Source: Bdellovibrionales bacterium
GTDB lineage: Bacteria > Bdellovibrionota > Bacteriovoracia > Bacteriovoracales > Bacteriovoracaceae
Direction: 5' to 3'
DNA length: 40,815 nucleotides
Assembly (NCBI GenBank): GCA_023250815.1
Contig: JAHEZZ010000003.1
Coordinates: 1 to 40,815 of the forward strand
Position numbers and translations under genes: made by a program. This document shows, piece after piece, positions 25,712 to 34,801 of this stretch; position 1 is the stretch's first letter, and every line of letters starts with the position of its first letter. The notes under the pieces were generated by a model. The model was not told where the DNA came from. It saw nothing but the letters and a program-made list of their open reading frames with translations, and searched no databases.

Positions 25712-26741
25712 ATTTTCACAAGACAATTTAAGAACATTCTTTTTTTTAGGAGTTTTTTTTGTAGCATCTACGATGCTTTTATCGGTTCCTAGACTAATGG
25801 CCCCCTTAGCTTTTGCTTATGTATTAAATTTAATGTTTTCTCCGATGCACCATCTAGGGAACAAATTTAAACTTTCCAAATCATTAATGGCGGTAATTGC
25901 AATCATATTTTTAATTTCAGTGATTGTTCTGCCTCTTTACTTGGGTGGCCCTGTTATTAATGAAGAGTTACAAAATTTAACGTTTAATTTTCCCAGCATA
26001 GAGTTGACCCTTAGAGAGAAATTTATTCATTACGCCACACTTGTTAAATTAAAAGTCGGTTTTGAGGTTAACGAAAAATATTTTGATGATGCCATAAAAC
26101 ATACTCGAAATGCTTTGGCCCATATTGTCTTGGCCTTGCCGACTTATTTAGCAAGTTTTTTAGAATGGCTTTTTGTGGTTCCCCTTTTCCTTTATTTTTT
26201 TATCAAATCGGGAAAAAAATTTAGAGTGATGGTATTAAAATTGGCCCCTAATATGCTTTTTGAAAGAGTTTACTATTTTGTTTTTCATTTTAATAAAAAG
26301 ATTGGAGATTATGTTTTTGCTAAATTTATAGAAGCTGCTATTGTCGGAATAATAATTATTACGGGATTGTTATTTTTTAAAATTAAATTTGCCATCATAC
26401 TTGGCATTTTGGCCGCAGTGACCAATATTATTCCTTATGTCGGGCCCCTTTTGGGCATGGTGCCAGCAATTATTCTAACATTTTCAGAATATGGACATGG
26501 CCCAGAATTGATAGTTGTAATAACCCTATTTTGTATTGCCAACGTGATTGATCTTGCCATAGTTTTTCCAGTGTTAGTTTCAAAAATTGTGGATTTACAT
26601 CCGATAGTGGTTGTTGTCAGTGTGATTATTGGATCACAATATTTTGGTCTGGTTGGAATGGTTATTTCAGTTCCAGCTGTTGCTGCATTGAAACTAATTT
26701 TTGTAGAGCTATACCGAACGTTTTATTTAACCAGTGATTAA
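25689..26741 (+). CDS. AI-2E/PerM-family permease
   Basis: 350 aa with 7-8 hydrophobic segments. The family pattern is seen in VPLFLYFFIKSGKKFR, KKIGDYVFAKFIEAAIVGIIIITGL, and the ILGILAAVTNIIPYVGPLLGMVPAIIL block. Members are putative transporters; the AI-2 export role holds only for some. The start is ATG 25689, with GAGGGTG 3-8 bases upstream; it lies in the 3' end of the cNMP-binding gene (23-base overlap). A BamD-like gene follows 2 bases later. Confidence 0.87.
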   Translation: MSKVVRDRFSQDNLRTFFFLGVFFVASTMLLSVPRLMAPLAFAYVLNLMFSPMHHLGNKFKLSKSLMAVIAIIFLISVIVLPLYLGGPVINEELQNLTFNFPSIELTLREKFIHYATLVKLKVGFEVNEKYFDDAIKHTRNALAHIVLALPTYLASFLEWLFVVPLFLYFFIKSGKKFRVMVLKLAPNMLFERVYYFVFHFNKKIGDYVFAKFIEAAIVGIIIITGLLFFKIKFAIILGILAAVTNIIPYVGPLLGMVPAIILTFSEYGHGPELIVVITLFCIANVIDLAIVFPVLVSKIVDLHPIVVVVSVIIGSQYFGLVGMVISVPAVAALKLIFVELYRTFYLTSD

Positions 26742-26743
26742 AG

Positions 26744-27496
26744 ATGTTTAAAAGTTTTATTATTGTTTTGAGTTTATTTTTGTTTTCTTGTTCTTCAAAG
26801 AGACCAAAAGGAGAAACGGAAGCTGAAATTTTATATAAAGAATCAAAAGCTTTATTTGACGATGGAAAATATATTCAAGCAACTGAAAAATTAAACAGTT
26901 TAAAATCTGAATATCCTTATAGTTTTTACGCAAAACACGCAGAACTTATGCTTGCAGATGTTTTATTTTCTCAAGAAAACTATGTGGAGTCAGCGTCAGC
27001 ATATTTGCTCTTTAGAGAAATGCATCCAAAGTTTGAAAATGCGGAACATGTTGTTTGGAGAATTGCAGAATCATATTTTAAACAATTGCCATCGACCTTT
27101 GATCGTGATCTTTCAATGGCCAATGAAGCGATTAAGTATTATCAGGAAATTATTGATCGATTTTCCTCTGGAGAACACCACAAAGAAGCCAAAGAAAAAA
27201 TAATTCGTTGTTCTGATATGATTCAAAACAAAGAAAAATATATAGCGGATTTTTATTTTAAAACGGATGAATTTTCTTCTGCCAGATACCATTATTTAAT
27301 TATTTTAGATCAATTTAAAGATAATGATTTACGCAAACATTCAATGAAAAGAATCTTAATGGCGTCTTACAATTTGGGAGAATTTAAAGAATGCAAAAAT
27401 TACTACAAGAAATTTTTTGACGATGTAAGGGGTGAGGAAAAAGATGAGTTAAAAGAAATCTATCAACAATGTAAAAATAAACAATTGGAAGATTAG
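26744..27496 (+). CDS. Outer-membrane assembly lipoprotein BamD-like
   Basis: Lipoprotein signal MFKSFIIVLSLFLFSC (Cys16). The mature part carries TPR-like helices as in BamD/YfiO: AEILYKESKALFDDGKYIQATEKL, YAKHAELMLADVLFSQENYVESASAYLLFREMHP, then EAIKYYQEIIDRFSSGEHHKEA and ARYHYLIILDQFKDN. 250 aa, the usual length. In Gram-negatives BamD is an essential part of the beta-barrel assembly machine at the inner face of the outer membrane. The two-base gap from the permease suggests co-translation. Confidence 0.85.
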   Translation: MFKSFIIVLSLFLFSCSSKRPKGETEAEILYKESKALFDDGKYIQATEKLNSLKSEYPYSFYAKHAELMLADVLFSQENYVESASAYLLFREMHPKFENAEHVVWRIAESYFKQLPSTFDRDLSMANEAIKYYQEIIDRFSSGEHHKEAKEKIIRCSDMIQNKEKYIADFYFKTDEFSSARYHYLIILDQFKDNDLRKHSMKRILMASYNLGEFKECKNYYKKFFDDVRGEEKDELKEIYQQCKNKQLED

Positions 27497-27498
27497 TT

Positions 27499-28221
27499 AT
27501 GGATGAAATAAATTTTCAAGCAGCGAATGATGAATATAAAAAAGGTAATATCGAGGCATCGTTGTCGATGTTAGATACCTATGTCCAATCTAGCCCTAAT
27601 GATTCCAAAGCTTATTTTTTACTCGGGACAATTAATCATCACAAGGGGCTTATTGGAAAAGCGATAAAATCATTTAGTAAAGTTTTAGAAATAGAACCGG
27701 CCCACACTGACGCTGCGATTTGCCTTTCAGTTATATATAACGACATAGGAAAATACGATGAGGCGAAAAAGATTTTTGAAAGGGCCAATGAAAGAGTAAA
27801 ATCTAAAAATACAATTAATCAAGTTGATGATCTTCATATTAATAAAAAATTTTCTTTTAAACACTTTGAATTGGCCGAGATGTACTTTACTTATGGTCGA
27901 TTTGAAGAAGCAATGTTTGAATATAATAAGTCATCTATTTTAGATCCAGATAATCTTGATATAAGAATTAAAATTGCAAAAGTGTATTCTAAGAGAGGCT
28001 TTGTAGGAAAGGCCATCGATGAACTTAAGAGGCTTAAGAATGAGTCGCCTGCATATTTACCTGCACGAATTGCCCTTGGGGTTATATACTATGGGAATGG
28101 GAATATTTTAGAAGCGCAACTAGAATGGGAAAAAGTTATTGCCAAAGAACCAAACAACTCGGAAGCTCAGATGTATATGAATTTATCCAAAGCGGCAAAA
28201 GAAACAAATTTTAAACACTAA
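27499..28221 (+). CDS. TPR repeat protein
   Basis: 240 aa of TPR repeats from end to end, with no signal peptide: NDEYKKGNIEASLSMLDTYV, AYFLLGTINHHKGLIGKAIKSF, AAICLSVIYNDIGKYDEAKKIF, LAEMYFTYGRFEEAMFEYNKS, RIALGVIYYGNGNILEAQLEW. TPRs mediate protein contacts; the partner is unknown. It follows the BamD-like gene by 2 bases and ends 8 bases from fliW on the other strand. Cytoplasmic by prediction. Confidence 0.85.
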   Translation: MDEINFQAANDEYKKGNIEASLSMLDTYVQSSPNDSKAYFLLGTINHHKGLIGKAIKSFSKVLEIEPAHTDAAICLSVIYNDIGKYDEAKKIFERANERVKSKNTINQVDDLHINKKFSFKHFELAEMYFTYGRFEEAMFEYNKSSILDPDNLDIRIKIAKVYSKRGFVGKAIDELKRLKNESPAYLPARIALGVIYYGNGNILEAQLEWEKVIAKEPNNSEAQMYMNLSKAAKETNFKH

Positions 28222-28229
28222 ATAACTTT

Positions 28230-28784
28230 TTAAAGTTCTTTGTTTCGTTCATTTGTTGAAGTTGGTGTTTCTGAAGTCGTTTCAATTTTATCAGTGGCCA
28301 CAATCTTGATGCTGGTTCTTTTCTGATCATTAGAAGAATAATTTACAATGTATCTTTTTAGTTCAAGATACATTTTATGTTTAACTTCGAGTTTGTTGTC
28401 CTGTAATACAATCTGTCGTGCTAATTTATTTTTATTATTGATAATGATTGGGGCCTTTAGATTGGCCGACATTTCGGCAACATTTTGCGGTATTGTGAGG
28501 ATGGCAAAAACATTTGCATCAATAAGAGATTCTAGTTCAAGACTGTTCATCTCTGCTGGTAGAAGTTTTATAGAATAATCGGGAATAAAAATACGGGGTT
28601 CAATGATTGGAAACGCTACCGTTGGATCATCACATGATTGAAGCCATAAAATTAAAGTTTGATCTCCAGGATCAACTACGAAAAATTTTTTTAAAGCATC
28701 AAAACCCAGCAACCCTTCTGTAAAGTTAATGCAGTCTTTTTTTTCTACTTCAAGATCACCGAAACGGGTAGTCGTTATTTTCAC
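28230..28784 (-). CDS. fliW: Flagellar assembly factor FliW
   Basis: Binds CsrA and, in competition with flagellin, releases CsrA repression of flagellin translation. 184 aa. The typical beginning is RFGDLEVEKKDCINFTEGLLGFDALKKFFVVDPGD, followed by LQSCDDPTVAFPIIEP and VFAILTIPQNVAEMSANLKAPIIINNKNKLARQIVL. About 30 extra C-terminal residues, rich in Thr/Ser/Glu, exceed the usual length. AGGCAGGAAG precedes the ATG. It is the last gene of the flagellar operon, next to csrA. Confidence 0.95.
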   Translation of the reverse strand: MKITTTRFGDLEVEKKDCINFTEGLLGFDALKKFFVVDPGDQTLILWLQSCDDPTVAFPIIEPRIFIPDYSIKLLPAEMNSLELESLIDANVFAILTIPQNVAEMSANLKAPIIINNKNKLARQIVLQDNKLEVKHKMYLELKRYIVNYSSNDQKRTSIKIVATDKIETTSETPTSTNERNKEL

Positions 28785-28874
28785 TTCCTGCCTCCAGATT
28801 CATTTCACCAGCGCATCATGGCCGGTGGCCCAATCTATTTTAGCAATCGGTCACCTGAAAGTGCAAGTAGGAAT

Positions 28875-29105
28875 TTATTTCTTGTGAAGTTCGTGGCTCA
28901 GTTTGTCAATATCGCCAAGATCGCTTTTTGATGCTTCAACGTTTTGATCCTGAATTGCCTTGTAAACTTCTTCTCTGTGAATCTTGGTTTCTTTTGGGGC
29001 ATTAATTCCAAGTCGAACTTGTTTGCCTTTTATCTGTACGACAACAATTTTAATATTGTCATCTATTGTAATGCTCTCTCCAAGCTTCCGTGTCAAAACT
29101 AGCAT
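28875..29105 (-). CDS. csrA: Carbon storage regulator CsrA
   Basis: RNA-binding translational regulator. The true start is ATG 29105 ([16 protein letters not shown]), with GAGG 5 bases upstream; the frame is open 17 codons further. 76 aa. The RNA-contacting ends (LTRK and HREEVY) are intact, along with [28 protein letters not shown]-terminal tail of about 20 residues with acidic/His content extends past the core, as in species with FliW control. The next gene is fliW, its protein antagonist. Confidence 0.96.
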   Translation of the reverse strand: MLVLTRKLGESITIDDNIKIVVVQIKGKQVRLGINAPKETKIHREEVYKAIQDQNVEASKSDLGDIDKLSHELHKK

Positions 29106-29206
29106 GCCAACCTCAAATCTACGAGAACCGTCCTGATTAAATCTCGAAAGGATCATATATTATCTTACAAATTAATTTGCAAGTGAAAACTTGTTGTCCG
29201 CAGATG

Positions 29207-30247
29207 CTATCTTAGAAAATCCAAAAGTGTTTTGTTCATCATCGCATTGCTTGATTGATAGGTCGTTCGTAATACACTTTGTTGTTTTTCGATATCGCTG
29301 AAAACTTCGGCAATATCAGCATCAATTAATTTACTTTTTTGTGCGGCATTGTTTACGTTATCGCCATGAATGGAATCTTTTGTCATATCAATAGAGGTTA
29401 TAATAGACCCAACCCGAGTTCTTAGAGTAATAAGCCTGCTGATGTTTTCATCAAAGTGTTCCAGTAGTTCGTGAATGATTTTTGAGTTATTTGTTTCAAG
29501 CGCAGTATTTAGATTTGTCAGAATTCCAAATAAATTATTTTCTTTTGTAAATTTATTTGATCCCGTATCAACGGTGTCAACCGAGGCCAAGTCACGATTG
29601 TTTTCCAGCGGCCCAGAATTAATTGTTTCTTTATCCCCTTTTAAATCTAAAGTGTCTCTAATTGCTTTGACGGGGCTTTCGTTTAGTTTGGTTGAGGAAT
29701 TGGAATTGTAAAATATTTCATATCCGTTGAGATTGGCAGGAATAAAAAAATCTTTAGAAATTTCTAAATGAACATGTCCTTTGTCGCCCAGGTAGTCTCC
29801 AAATTCATTAAATGGTGGGTTTAAAGTTGAATGTCCGGCAAAGATATAACGATTGCCAACCCTGGTGTTGGCTACGGCAAGGGCTTGGTTATAAATTTGT
29901 TTAATTTCATTGCTAACATTTTTTCTAATATTGTCATCATAAAAATCTGATGATTGTTGAAGGGCAATTTCTTTTGCTTTTAGGAGCATTTCCCCAAGCT
30001 GTTCTAAAACTTTATCGGCGGTATTTAGTTGAAGAGTGGCAAAGTCAGCGTTTCTCATATATTGTCGATTGTCAGTAGAAGATGATGTAAGGTGCAGGGC
30101 TTCGACATTGGCAATCGGATTATCAGAAGGGCGATTGATGTTGAGTAAGCTAGAGCCTTTCATTTGTAAATCTTCAAGATGTTTTTTGGCCTTCCCAATG
30201 GAATAGTTTACTGCATGTGTGTTGCTATTTTCAGAAACTCTAGTCAT
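29207..30247 (-). CDS. flgL: Flagellar hook-associated protein FlgL (HAP3)
   Basis: Forms the junction between hook and filament and is exported by the flagellar type III system. 346 aa. The N-terminus keeps the flagellin-type pattern (RPSDNPIANVEALHL, FATLQLNTADKVLEQLGEMLLKAKEIALQQSS, RNVSNEIKQIYNQALAVANTRVGNRYIFAGH). The C-terminus ends DADIAEVFSDIEKQQSVLRTTYQSSNAMMNKTLLDFL, a match for the flagellin/FlgL end. 7 bases separate it from flgK upstream. Confidence 0.95.
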   Translation of the reverse strand: MTRVSENSNTHAVNYSIGKAKKHLEDLQMKGSSLLNINRPSDNPIANVEALHLTSSSTDNRQYMRNADFATLQLNTADKVLEQLGEMLLKAKEIALQQSSDFYDDNIRKNVSNEIKQIYNQALAVANTRVGNRYIFAGHSTLNPPFNEFGDYLGDKGHVHLEISKDFFIPANLNGYEIFYNSNSSTKLNESPVKAIRDTLDLKGDKETINSGPLENNRDLASVDTVDTGSNKFTKENNLFGILTNLNTALETNNSKIIHELLEHFDENISRLITLRTRVGSIITSIDMTKDSIHGDNVNNAAQKSKLIDADIAEVFSDIEKQQSVLRTTYQSSNAMMNKTLLDFLR

Positions 30248-30254
30248 AAATTCC

Positions 30255-31718
30255 TTAACGTTTCAAATTCAAAACAGTATCAAACATTTCATCGGCCGTT
30301 TTTAGCATTTTTGCAGAGGCTTCATAGGCATGTTGGAATTTCATTAAATTGGCCGTTTCTTCATCTATCGAAACTCCCGCAAGTCTTTCTCTTAATGACT
30401 TTGCCTGTGTCCAAATACCTTCAGATTGTTCAGCATCAATTTTTGCTTTGCCAGACAAAACTCCAATGCGCCCAACTGAAGATAAATATTGTTCTTCAAC
30501 TGTTTTGGTGCCTTCTGAAAAAATTTTTTCATGTTGTAGTTTTGAAATGGCCAAAGAAATTCTGTTATCCCCTGGGCTATTTGGATTTATTGCAGTGATA
30601 ATATTGCTGATGTCGTCTTTGACTTCATCGCTGAGTTCAATCTTTAATGCCGCCTCCAGACGCTCATCTGGTGCTTTAAAAAAATTAATATTGGTAGTTT
30701 TACCCTTGCTGTCAAATTGAATAGGATCGCCCTCTGGCCCAATTCTGATGGCACGATTTACATATCCTTTGCGGTGAATGGCATTGGTTGTTTGAACAAC
30801 TTCGTAGGCAATATCATCAATCTCTTTTTTAAAATTTGCGATATCTTCGCTTCGAGTTTTTATTAATGAAGAAATTCGGCCGCCGCTCATCTTGTGTCCA
30901 ATGGACACCGTCGGTCTTTCTTTTAGAAAAACTTGAACACTGCCATCTGAGCCATAGGGGGAATCTTCTTTCCCTACCCGTCCGGCGGCAAGCTCTTGCA
31001 CCGTTGTGCCAGAAATAATTGTGCCAACACCAATAATATTAACTGTAAATTGGCCCTTGGTATCCAAGTAAGTATTAGTTCCAAATGATTCAGATAAATT
31101 TCTTACTAAAAGATCTCGCTGATCTTTTAAGTCTGAGACCTTATCGCCAGAGGCCTCCATGTTGGTGATGGTATTATTGAGCCGTGCTATGTTGTTAATC
31201 ATAACATTGACGTCATCAATTTCTTGAACGAGCTTTGTATCCATGCTGGCGGTAATTTCGTTTAAACTTTCTCTTGTTCTTTTGAAGTCTTTAACAACAA
31301 TTTTAGCGGAGTCTCTTACAACGGATCTAATCGTTTCATTTTCCGGCTGATTTGAGAGCTCTCTGAAGGCATTATAGAATCTGTTTAAAATAGTATTTAG
31401 TCCTTCAGAATTTATTTCCGAAAAAACTTGTTCAACTTGTTCTAAGTGTGATGCCTTTGTTTCATTAAAGTTATGTTCTGAAATAGCCCCCTCTAATCGT
31501 TTGTCGATATAAATATCATTAAATCTTGTAATGCCGCTTACTCGAACACCTGAGCCTTGAACCATCCCATTTTTAAGGGTTGGCATATTATTAGTTTGGA
31601 TAAGGCGTTGACGGGAAAAGCCCTCAGTATTTACGTTAGATAAATTATGGCCAGTGGTCTCAATCCCTGTTTTTGAAGCAGAAAGACCAGATCGACCAAC
31701 ACTTAATAAATCTGCCAA
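30255..31718 (-). CDS. flgK: Flagellar hook-associated protein FlgK (HAP1)
   Basis: 487 aa. It starts with the rod/hook motif GRSGLSASKTGIETTGHNLSNVNTEGFSRQRL and ends with ESIDEETANLMKFQHAYEASAKMLKTADEMFDTVLNL-like residues (SIDEETANLMKFQ), both typical. It joins hook to filament. The middle domain, including a KDQRDLLVRNLSESFG helix, is standard. The FlgN-like chaperone gene lies 10 bases upstream. Confidence 0.96.
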   Translation of the reverse strand: MADLLSVGRSGLSASKTGIETTGHNLSNVNTEGFSRQRLIQTNNMPTLKNGMVQGSGVRVSGITRFNDIYIDKRLEGAISEHNFNETKASHLEQVEQVFSEINSEGLNTILNRFYNAFRELSNQPENETIRSVVRDSAKIVVKDFKRTRESLNEITASMDTKLVQEIDDVNVMINNIARLNNTITNMEASGDKVSDLKDQRDLLVRNLSESFGTNTYLDTKGQFTVNIIGVGTIISGTTVQELAAGRVGKEDSPYGSDGSVQVFLKERPTVSIGHKMSGGRISSLIKTRSEDIANFKKEIDDIAYEVVQTTNAIHRKGYVNRAIRIGPEGDPIQFDSKGKTTNINFFKAPDERLEAALKIELSDEVKDDISNIITAINPNSPGDNRISLAISKLQHEKIFSEGTKTVEEQYLSSVGRIGVLSGKAKIDAEQSEGIWTQAKSLRERLAGVSIDEETANLMKFQHAYEASAKMLKTADEMFDTVLNLKR

Positions 31719-31728
31719 CCGGCCCTCC

Positions 31729-32235
31729 TTACTCCATCTTGATTGCGTTTAGTTTGGCGGTACCTTTTGCATTATAAGTGGAAAAACTTTTTGTTCCTGC
31801 AACTTGTTGTCTGATATCTCTGAGCGAATTTATGGCCTTATTTATAAAAAGTTGGTTCTTTTTATTTTGTTTTTGGATTTTTTCAATGAGATCAATCAAA
31901 AGAGTATTAAATCGAAAGAGATATTTATTGCTTATTTCAATCTCTGTATTTAGCATTAAGTCTAATAATTGCGAGACATTTTCAATTTTTTTATTTTCTA
32001 GGTCTTTGTTAATGTCGTCAATTATTTCACTTCTCATTTTTTCAAGCCTTCCGATAGTTTCAATGACTACAATTTTTTCCTTGGTTTTTTGTTCAAGCTT
32101 TTCAATCTCGGAAGAAAGTAAACAGATATACTCATCACAGGTTAGGTTAAATAATTCATTATGTTGTTCACAGAGATACTTCCATACTTCAGTGACTCGA
32201 AAGTAATATATTTTTAATTTATCTGAACTTATCAT
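31729..32235 (-). CDS. FlgN-like export chaperone
   Basis: 168 aa, mainly long helices with Lys/Glu-rich heptads, and no signal peptide. FlgN is the chaperone for FlgK and FlgL. Support: position directly before flgK, a central LEDMLNTEIEISNKYLF-like helix and a C-terminal STYNAKGTAKL, where FlgN proteins carry a YdakG-type tail. Primary sequence similarity to FlgN is weak, so the assignment rests largely on position and helical shape. Confidence 0.65.
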   Translation of the reverse strand: MISSDKLKIYYFRVTEVWKYLCEQHNELFNLTCDEYICLLSSEIEKLEQKTKEKIVVIETIGRLEKMRSEIIDDINKDLENKKIENVSQLLDLMLNTEIEISNKYLFRFNTLLIDLIEKIQKQNKKNQLFINKAINSLRDIRQQVAGTKSFSTYNAKGTAKLNAIKME

Positions 32236-32237
32236 AT

Positions 32238-32573
32238 TTAAAACTCGTTTGTTAAAATTTTATCTGCCAATGCATCGTAATCAACGGAGTATGTTCCATT
32301 TTCAATTCTTTTTTTGAGGTCTGCTATTTTCGCACTGTTGTCGATCGACGGAGCGGCATCAACTGCTCCTTTTATTCTTGCGAAGTCTTTTATTGAATCG
32401 GGGATATCAACCTTGACGTCATCTTTGGTGATTTGATCTATTTCTGTTTTTCGTTCTGAAGAGTTTCTAGAAAGTTGATTTGAACCTGGGCCTGAGGGCC
32501 CTCTTGTTCTGATATCTTTGTTATTGCCAGGGAAGAAACCAGAACGTTGTGTTGAATTTTCAATTGCGCTCAT
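32238..32573 (-). CDS. flgM: Anti-sigma-28 factor FlgM-like
   Basis: 111 aa. The C-terminal half carries the FlgM pattern: KIADLKKRIENGTYSVDYDALADKIL. FlgM binds and silences FliA (sigma-28) until it is exported after hook completion. The N-terminal 70 residues are Ser/Asn/Gly-rich, probably disordered. It lies between the rod-binding gene (14-base overlap) and the flgN-like gene (2-base gap). Confidence 0.85.
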   Translation of the reverse strand: MSAIENSTQRSGFFPGNNKDIRTRGPSGPGSNQLSRNSSERKTEIDQITKDDVKVDIPDSIKDFARIKGAVDAAPSIDNSAKIADLKKRIENGTYSVDYDALADKILTNEF

Positions 32574-32961
32574 TTCTAACTCCTGTTTTATTTATGTGGG
32601 CATTCTGTGTTTTTAAATAAGCATCATAGTTTTCTTTGTTGCGAAATTTGGCCGGATACATTTGATCTAAAATCATTTTCTTTATGCCGATGCCATCTTC
32701 TGCACTGGCGGTTTTTGATCTTTGTTCATTGAGTAGTGAGTTGTAGTAATCTTCAGCCGTGGAACCTTCTTCTTTTCCTGTGGTTTTTTCCATTTCTTTA
32801 TACATCATCTCTGTAAATTGAGATTCCATACCTTCGGCCATCTCTAAATAAGGCTTAGGAACGTATTCATAACCGCTTTTCTTTTTGATTGAATCGATAG
32901 CATTTAAATGTGGAGCACTTTCAATTTTCATACGACCATCCTGGTCTAATTTAGGAATCAT
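32560..32961 (-). CDS. FlgJ-type rod-binding protein, no muramidase domain
   Basis: 133 aa. It matches the N-terminal rod-binding domain of FlgJ (YLEMAEGMESQFTEMMYKEMEKTTGKEEG, YYNSLLNEQRSKTASAEDGIGIKKMILDQMYP). The C-terminal glucosaminidase domain of enterobacterial FlgJ is absent, as in many delta/epsilon-type bacteria. It probably caps the rod and sits between flgI and flgM. GAGG lies close to the ATG at 32961 (about 4 bases); MKIESAP (codon 11) is an alternative start. Confidence 0.75.
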   Translation of the reverse strand: MIPKLDQDGRMKIESAPHLNAIDSIKKKSGYEYVPKPYLEMAEGMESQFTEMMYKEMEKTTGKEEGSTAEDYYNSLLNEQRSKTASAEDGIGIKKMILDQMYPAKFRNKENYDAYLKTQNAHINKTGVRNERN

Positions 32962-33043
32962 CTTCCTCGTTATATTTTAACATAAATCGATATTCAAAGT
33001 TTTTAGTCAGCTATACAGGAGACTTTTTTTCCCACCTTAAATA

Positions 33044-34054
33044 TTAAATCATTTCAATTTCTGCATTTAAAGCTCCATTTCTTTTAAGTGCTTGAAATAT
33101 CGAAATTAAGTCTTCTGGGGTTGCTCCCATGGAATTGAGGCCTTTTACAAGATCATTAAGCGTGGCCTTTTTATCCATATAAATAAGCGAGTCTCCCTTT
33201 TTTTTGCTGCCACTTCCTCCGGCATCTCCGGCGACTTCAATAGTCAATTCTCCATGAGAGATGGCTACTGGCCTTAAGACAATTTCACCGCCGACAACTA
33301 CTGTTCCTGTTCTTTCATTAATTACAATCTTTGATATTTGATCTGCGTTGACCTTAAAATTTTCAATGATTGATATAAGCTGTACAAGATTTCGTTGATA
33401 ATTAACGGGGACAATAAGATCAATAGTGGCAGAGTCTTTTGCCATTGCAAACTTTCCGCCGAGTTCTTCATTTAATATTTTTTCAATTCTTGCGGCAGTC
33501 GTAAAGTCGGGATTGTTAATGGCCAGGCGTAAGGATTGTTTTTTTTCAAAGTCAGAAATAATTTCCTTTTCGACAATGCCACCAGAAGGAATATTTCCCG
33601 AAGTTGCAAATTTAGCACCTTGTTTTAGGCCACCAATTGAAACGGGCCCGCTGGCAATAGCGTAAACTTGGCCATCGCCTCCTTTTAGGGGGGTGACCAA
33701 TAGGCTTCCACCTGCAAGCGAACTAGCATCTCCGATAGAGGATATTAGAACATCAATTTTTTGTCCGCTTTTTGCAAATGAGGAAATATTTGCGGTAACA
33801 ATAACTGCAGCGACATTTTTAGACGAAATTTCTTTTTGTGGGTTGAGCCCTAGTTTTTGAAACATTTTTTTTAAAGAGGTGTCGGTAATTTCACCTCCGC
33901 CGTCCCCTGTGCCATTTAGTCCAATGACTAACCCGTAACCAATGATGGGATTATCTCGCACTCCTTTTATGCTAATAAGGTCTTTAATTCGACTATCGGC
34001 ACTGAAGGTTGTCTCTGAAAAGGTAATCAAAAGAAGAATTAAAAATAGTTTCAT
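33044..34054 (-). CDS. flgI: Flagellar P-ring protein FlgI
   Basis: Periplasmic ring around the rod in the peptidoglycan layer. 336 aa with a Sec signal (MKLFLILLLITFSETTFSA). Family segments: IKGVRDNPIIGYGLVIGLNGTGDGG, SKNVAAVIVTANISSFAKSGQKIDVLISSIGDASSLAGGSLL, INERTGTVVVGGEIVLRPVAISHGELTIEV, and LNSMGATPEDLISIFQALKRNGALNAEIEMI at the end. Three bases separate it from flgH. Presence of the gene with flgH indicates a Gram-negative flagellum. Confidence 0.97.
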   Translation of the reverse strand: MKLFLILLLITFSETTFSADSRIKDLISIKGVRDNPIIGYGLVIGLNGTGDGGGEITDTSLKKMFQKLGLNPQKEISSKNVAAVIVTANISSFAKSGQKIDVLISSIGDASSLAGGSLLVTPLKGGDGQVYAIASGPVSIGGLKQGAKFATSGNIPSGGIVEKEIISDFEKKQSLRLAINNPDFTTAARIEKILNEELGGKFAMAKDSATIDLIVPVNYQRNLVQLISIIENFKVNADQISKIVINERTGTVVVGGEIVLRPVAISHGELTIEVAGDAGGSGSKKKGDSLIYMDKKATLNDLVKGLNSMGATPEDLISIFQALKRNGALNAEIEMI

Positions 34055-34057
34055 ACG

Positions 34058-34801
34058 CTACCTTACGACATTAACAGTCGTTTCTAATATGTTGTTTGAA
34101 TCGATAGAATCTTCTGTGCTAACGTCTTTTCTTGAAACTAGCGCTTGTATCTCCACCGCTTTTTTATTTCCTTTATAGAGAATGGTCTTACGCCCCCTAA
34201 GGAGAAGATGATCGCGGTTAATTTCTTCAATAATGACGCTTGAAATTTTGTCGACAACTTGCTCTTCTGCTGCTGGTGTTTCTTCTTTTTCTTTTGGCTT
34301 TTTGGCTTTTTCGGTACTTGCAGCAGCTTCACCTTCTTTTTCTGGTTTTGCTTTTTTGGGTGCATCTGGAAAGGCTTTTTTCAAGGCGGCGGTGATTTCA
34401 TTTTTTAGTTCAGCTTTTACATTTATTAAAACAATGTCACCGTTTCTTTTTTTACTGTCCTCTGAAAAGAGAAAGGCATTAGAATCATTGGCAACCCATA
34501 AACTGCCCTCTGGTTTGCTATCGACAAGATCTTCAGAGGTGTATCGTTTCTTAATAAGTTCTTGGGGGAGATACTGTCTTTTAACTGCAGGGTGATAGTT
34601 TTTAGTGTCTTCAGTGTTCCCTCTTTGATCGTTGAATTGTTTATTTTTAGATATCATTTTGGGATTGCGGTAAAGATCAAATTTATCTTTCTTTTTAAAT
34701 TTTCCTTGATCGTTTTCTTTGTCAATTTGATCATAAACTCGATTGACATATCCACTACATGCTGCGAGCTGGAAAATTAAAATTATAAAAAGAGATCTCA
34801 T
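34058..34801 (-). CDS. flgH: Flagellar L-ring protein FlgH, divergent
   Basis: Lipoprotein (MRSLFIILIFQLAAC, Cys15) of the outer-membrane L-ring. 247 aa. GSLWVANDSNAFLFSEDSKKRNGDIVLINV matches the N-terminal half and NRDHLLLRGRKTILYKGNKKAVEIQALVSRKDVSTEDSIDSNNILETTV the last strands of the family. Between them, about residues 145-190, lies a low-complexity Lys/Ala/Glu/Pro segment (KAKPEKEGEAAASTEKAKKP) not typical of FlgH. Four bases overlap flgA. The call rests on position plus the matched ends. Confidence 0.88.
   Translation of the reverse strand: MRSLFIILIFQLAACSGYVNRVYDQIDKENDQGKFKKKDKFDLYRNPKMISKNKQFNDQRGNTEDTKNYHPAVKRQYLPQELIKKRYTSEDLVDSKPEGSLWVANDSNAFLFSEDSKKRNGDIVLINVKAELKNEITAALKKAFPDAPKKAKPEKEGEAAASTEKAKKPKEKEETPAAEEQVVDKISSVIIEEINRDHLLLRGRKTILYKGNKKAVEIQALVSRKDVSTEDSIDSNNILETTVNVVR

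Noticed and set aside
28785-28874. Terminator or small RNA between csrA and fliW
   Set aside because: The GGCC-containing short inverted repeat is only 4-5 bp and no T-run follows. fliW is probably read through from csrA.
29106-29156. Longer CsrA starting at ATG 29156
   Set aside because: CsrA universally begins near MLxLTRK, and GAGG lies 5 bases before ATG 29105; the extra 17 codons are leader.
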